Of a DNA stretch of 64,000 nucleotides, positions 62,593-64,000 are shown one piece after another. This DNA comes from Rhizobium etli 8C-3 (GTDB lineage: Bacteria > Pseudomonadota > Alphaproteobacteria > Rhizobiales > Rhizobiaceae), in the NCBI RefSeq assembly GCF_001908375.1, contig NZ_CP017241.1:2917001-2981000 (forward strand). The letters are read 5' to 3'. Every line of letters begins with the position of its first letter. Position 1 is the first letter of the stretch. The notes beneath the pieces were generated by a model. The model ran no database searches. It was not told where the DNA came from and saw only the letters and a program-made list of their open reading frames with translations. Made by a program: the position numbers and the translations under genes.

Positions 62593-64000
62593 TTACTGGC
62601 TCGTGCTCACGTCGCCGAGCGCCGTCCATTCTTTGATGGCCGTATTGAAGGCTGCTATGCCTGTCGGTCCCTTCTGCATCGTGATCAGCGCGCGGCGGCC
62701 GTTGCGATAGGTGATGGGAATATCGATCCAGTCACGCGTCGAAAGCAGATCGAGGTTCGCCTTGCGGGCATCTGGATAGTCGTTCAGCGCGATCATGTGG
62801 AAGTCGTCTGTGATTTTCGCAGGAACAGCAATTAGCGGGTCACCGCGATCCTGCTCCGTTCGCTTCATCGAAATGCGTTGGACGCTATCGATGCTGCCGC
62901 CTTCGAAATTCGGCGGCAGCGAGAAGACGATCTCGACAAGATGGCTCGCCGGGAGTGACGGATCGGAGTTGCGCTTGAAGGTCACGAGGGCCGAAAGATT
63001 GCGCTCCGGCACCGTCACATTGGCCTGCACAGTCGATTCTTGCTTGCCGCCCTGGCCGGCTTCATGCTGGACGCTCCAGGCGACGCCCCCCTGGATCGCC
63101 GTTGGCGAGCTCTGGCCGATCCGCTCCTCGTAGAGGAACATCTTCTCGCTCGAACCGGCCGGAACCTGCTGCGGGGCAGCAGCCGGGCCGTTCGGCGTCA
63201 GCGTCTCGGCGGATGCAGCACCTGACTGTACGGGCGGAGCCGGCGCGGTGGATGCGACATTCTGCTCGGCGACCGACTTGCCTTCGGCGGTCGGCGTACC
63301 GGGCATGGCAGCCGGGCCGTTGTCGACTTCCGTACCGTCTGCCATCAGGCGCTGGTTGAACTTGTCGTTGACCGAAGAGCCGTCATCGAGCGAGGCAACC
63401 TGCCGGTCAGGTTCGGCGGGCTTGGCCGCTTCGGTGTTGGTTGGCGAAGGGGTCGCCGGCGTCTGGTTCTGCGTAGCGGCGGGCTCGGTTTCGGCCGTCT
63501 TGGACGGAGCGGCGCTCACCAGGTCGTCAACCATGGCGATCAACTGGGCACGGTTCATCCATGCGGCATAGGCACCACCGCCCAGCACTGCCAACACGCC
63601 GATAACGGCAATGATCGTGCCGATACCGAAACGGCGGCGCTTCGGTTCCATGCGGAAATTCTTGTTCTGCAGTTTTGCGGCAACGATCTGGTCGATATCG
63701 GCAGCCGGCGCCGCATCGTCGTCTTCGGCAACGACGCCGCGGCGACCGTAGCCTCGAAGAGCAGTGGCTTCCTGCCACTCTTGCCCCGGAACGTCGGCGG
63801 CAGGCGCCGCAGGCTTGCCGTGGATCTCGGCGAACAGGTCCGAATCGTCGAAGTGCGCCGCGACGGGAGCCTTCTTGCTGTTGGTGCCCGCCTCGATTGG
63901 CGGCAGATCGTCAAAGGCGGCGGCTTCCCAGGAAAAGCCCTCGTTGGCGGCCGGCATCTTTGCGGGCGGCGGTATCTGGAGACCGGCAATGGCTTCCTCG
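62593..64000 (-). CDS. Single-pass membrane protein with Pro/Ala-rich linker (5' end outside window)
   Basis: At least 469 codons; the frame remains open to the right edge, so the start is not seen. The visible N-terminal part is acidic and cytoplasmic. A basic stretch (MEPKRRRFGIG) precedes one membrane helix (GTIIAVIGVLAVLGGGAYAAW), then comes a long Pro/Ala/Thr linker of about 150 residues, and a C-terminal domain of about 170 residues (QGGVAWSVQHEAGQGGKQE, later TYRNGRRALITMQKGPTGIAAFNTAIKEW) that looks beta-rich and periplasmic. No family is recognised. It is convergent with rpoH. Confidence 0.75.
   Translation of the reverse strand, partial: EEAIAGLQIPPPAKMPAANEGFSWEAAAFDDLPPIEAGTNSKKAPVAAHFDDSDLFAEIHGKPAAPAADVPGQEWQEATALRGYGRRGVVAEDDDAAPAADIDQIVAAKLQNKNFRMEPKRRRFGIGTIIAVIGVLAVLGGGAYAAWMNRAQLIAMVDDLVSAAPSKTAETEPAATQNQTPATPSPTNTEAAKPAEPDRQVASLDDGSSVNDKFNQRLMADGTEVDNGPAAMPGTPTAEGKSVAEQNVASTAPAPPVQSGAASAETLTPNGPAAAPQQVPAGSSEKMFLYEERIGQSSPTAIQGGVAWSVQHEAGQGGKQESTVQANVTVPERNLSALVTFKRNSDPSLPASHLVEIVFSLPPNFEGGSIDSVQRISMKRTEQDRGDPLIAVPAKITDDFHMIALNDYPDARKANLDLLSTRDWIDIPITYRNGRRALITMQKGPTGIAAFNTAIKEWTALGDVSTSQ

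Overview
The window reads as chromosome of a Rhizobium/Agrobacterium-type alphaproteobacterium (order Hyphomicrobiales). It is GC-rich with strong C/G preference at third codon positions. It carries the CtrA-SciP-ChpT cell-cycle set, an EipA (DUF1134) homologue, an RpoH sigma factor, a PreTA-RutR pyrimidine pathway, a full Urt/Ure urea block, and short rhizobial-type palindromic intergenic repeats. I see no rRNA, tRNA, CRISPR array, phage or insertion sequence. It looks like stable chromosome with a few decayed genes.

Region 1 (1-16.7 kb) is dominated by reductive pyrimidine catabolism. preT (cut by the window edge) and preA make dihydropyrimidines. After a stretch of unrelated genes (GlxA-type regulator and rhodanese, CorA, a QOR-like oxidoreductase and its LysR, a phytochrome photosensory protein without kinase) come rutR, beta-ureidopropionase, a 91-residue unknown, dihydropyrimidinase, a cupin, and an NMT1/SsuABC-type ABC importer. 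A near-perfect RutR-type palindrome lies between rutR and the catabolic operon.

Region 2 (17-22 kb) is an RND efflux pair followed by about 600 bp with no supportable gene.

Region 3 (22-41 kb) is one long minus-strand urea block: urtABCDE, then ureD-ureA-DUF1272-ureB-LprI-like-GT29-like-ureC, a diguanylate cyclase, and ureEFG. Divergent from urtA, across a decayed secreted-protein gene, sits an unusual signalling pair. One protein is an NCS1 nucleobase/hydantoin-permease-like domain fused through a Cys-rich linker to a hybrid histidine kinase. The other is a LuxR-type response regulator starting with TTG inside the kinase gene's end. Its place beside the urea genes suggests a transporter-sensor for nitrogenous compounds, and it is the best candidate here for an under-described system.

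Region 4 (41-52.6 kb) holds an acetyltransferase, an acyltransferase, a D-2-hydroxyacid dehydrogenase, a branched-chain amino-acid ABC system (livK, a DUF6867-like gene, livFGMH), two VOC proteins, an ICMT-like gene with a disturbed 5' end, and cysQ.

Region 5 (53-64 kb) is cell-cycle, envelope and housekeeping: sciP, pqiA-like, GNAT, fliJ-like, ctrA with GANTC sites upstream, a single-domain receiver, chpT, eipA, a coiled-coil membrane protein, a SpoU methyltransferase, a small membrane protein, an RluD-type pseudouridine synthase, rpoH with an RpoH-like promoter of its own, and a partial membrane-anchored unknown running off the right edge.
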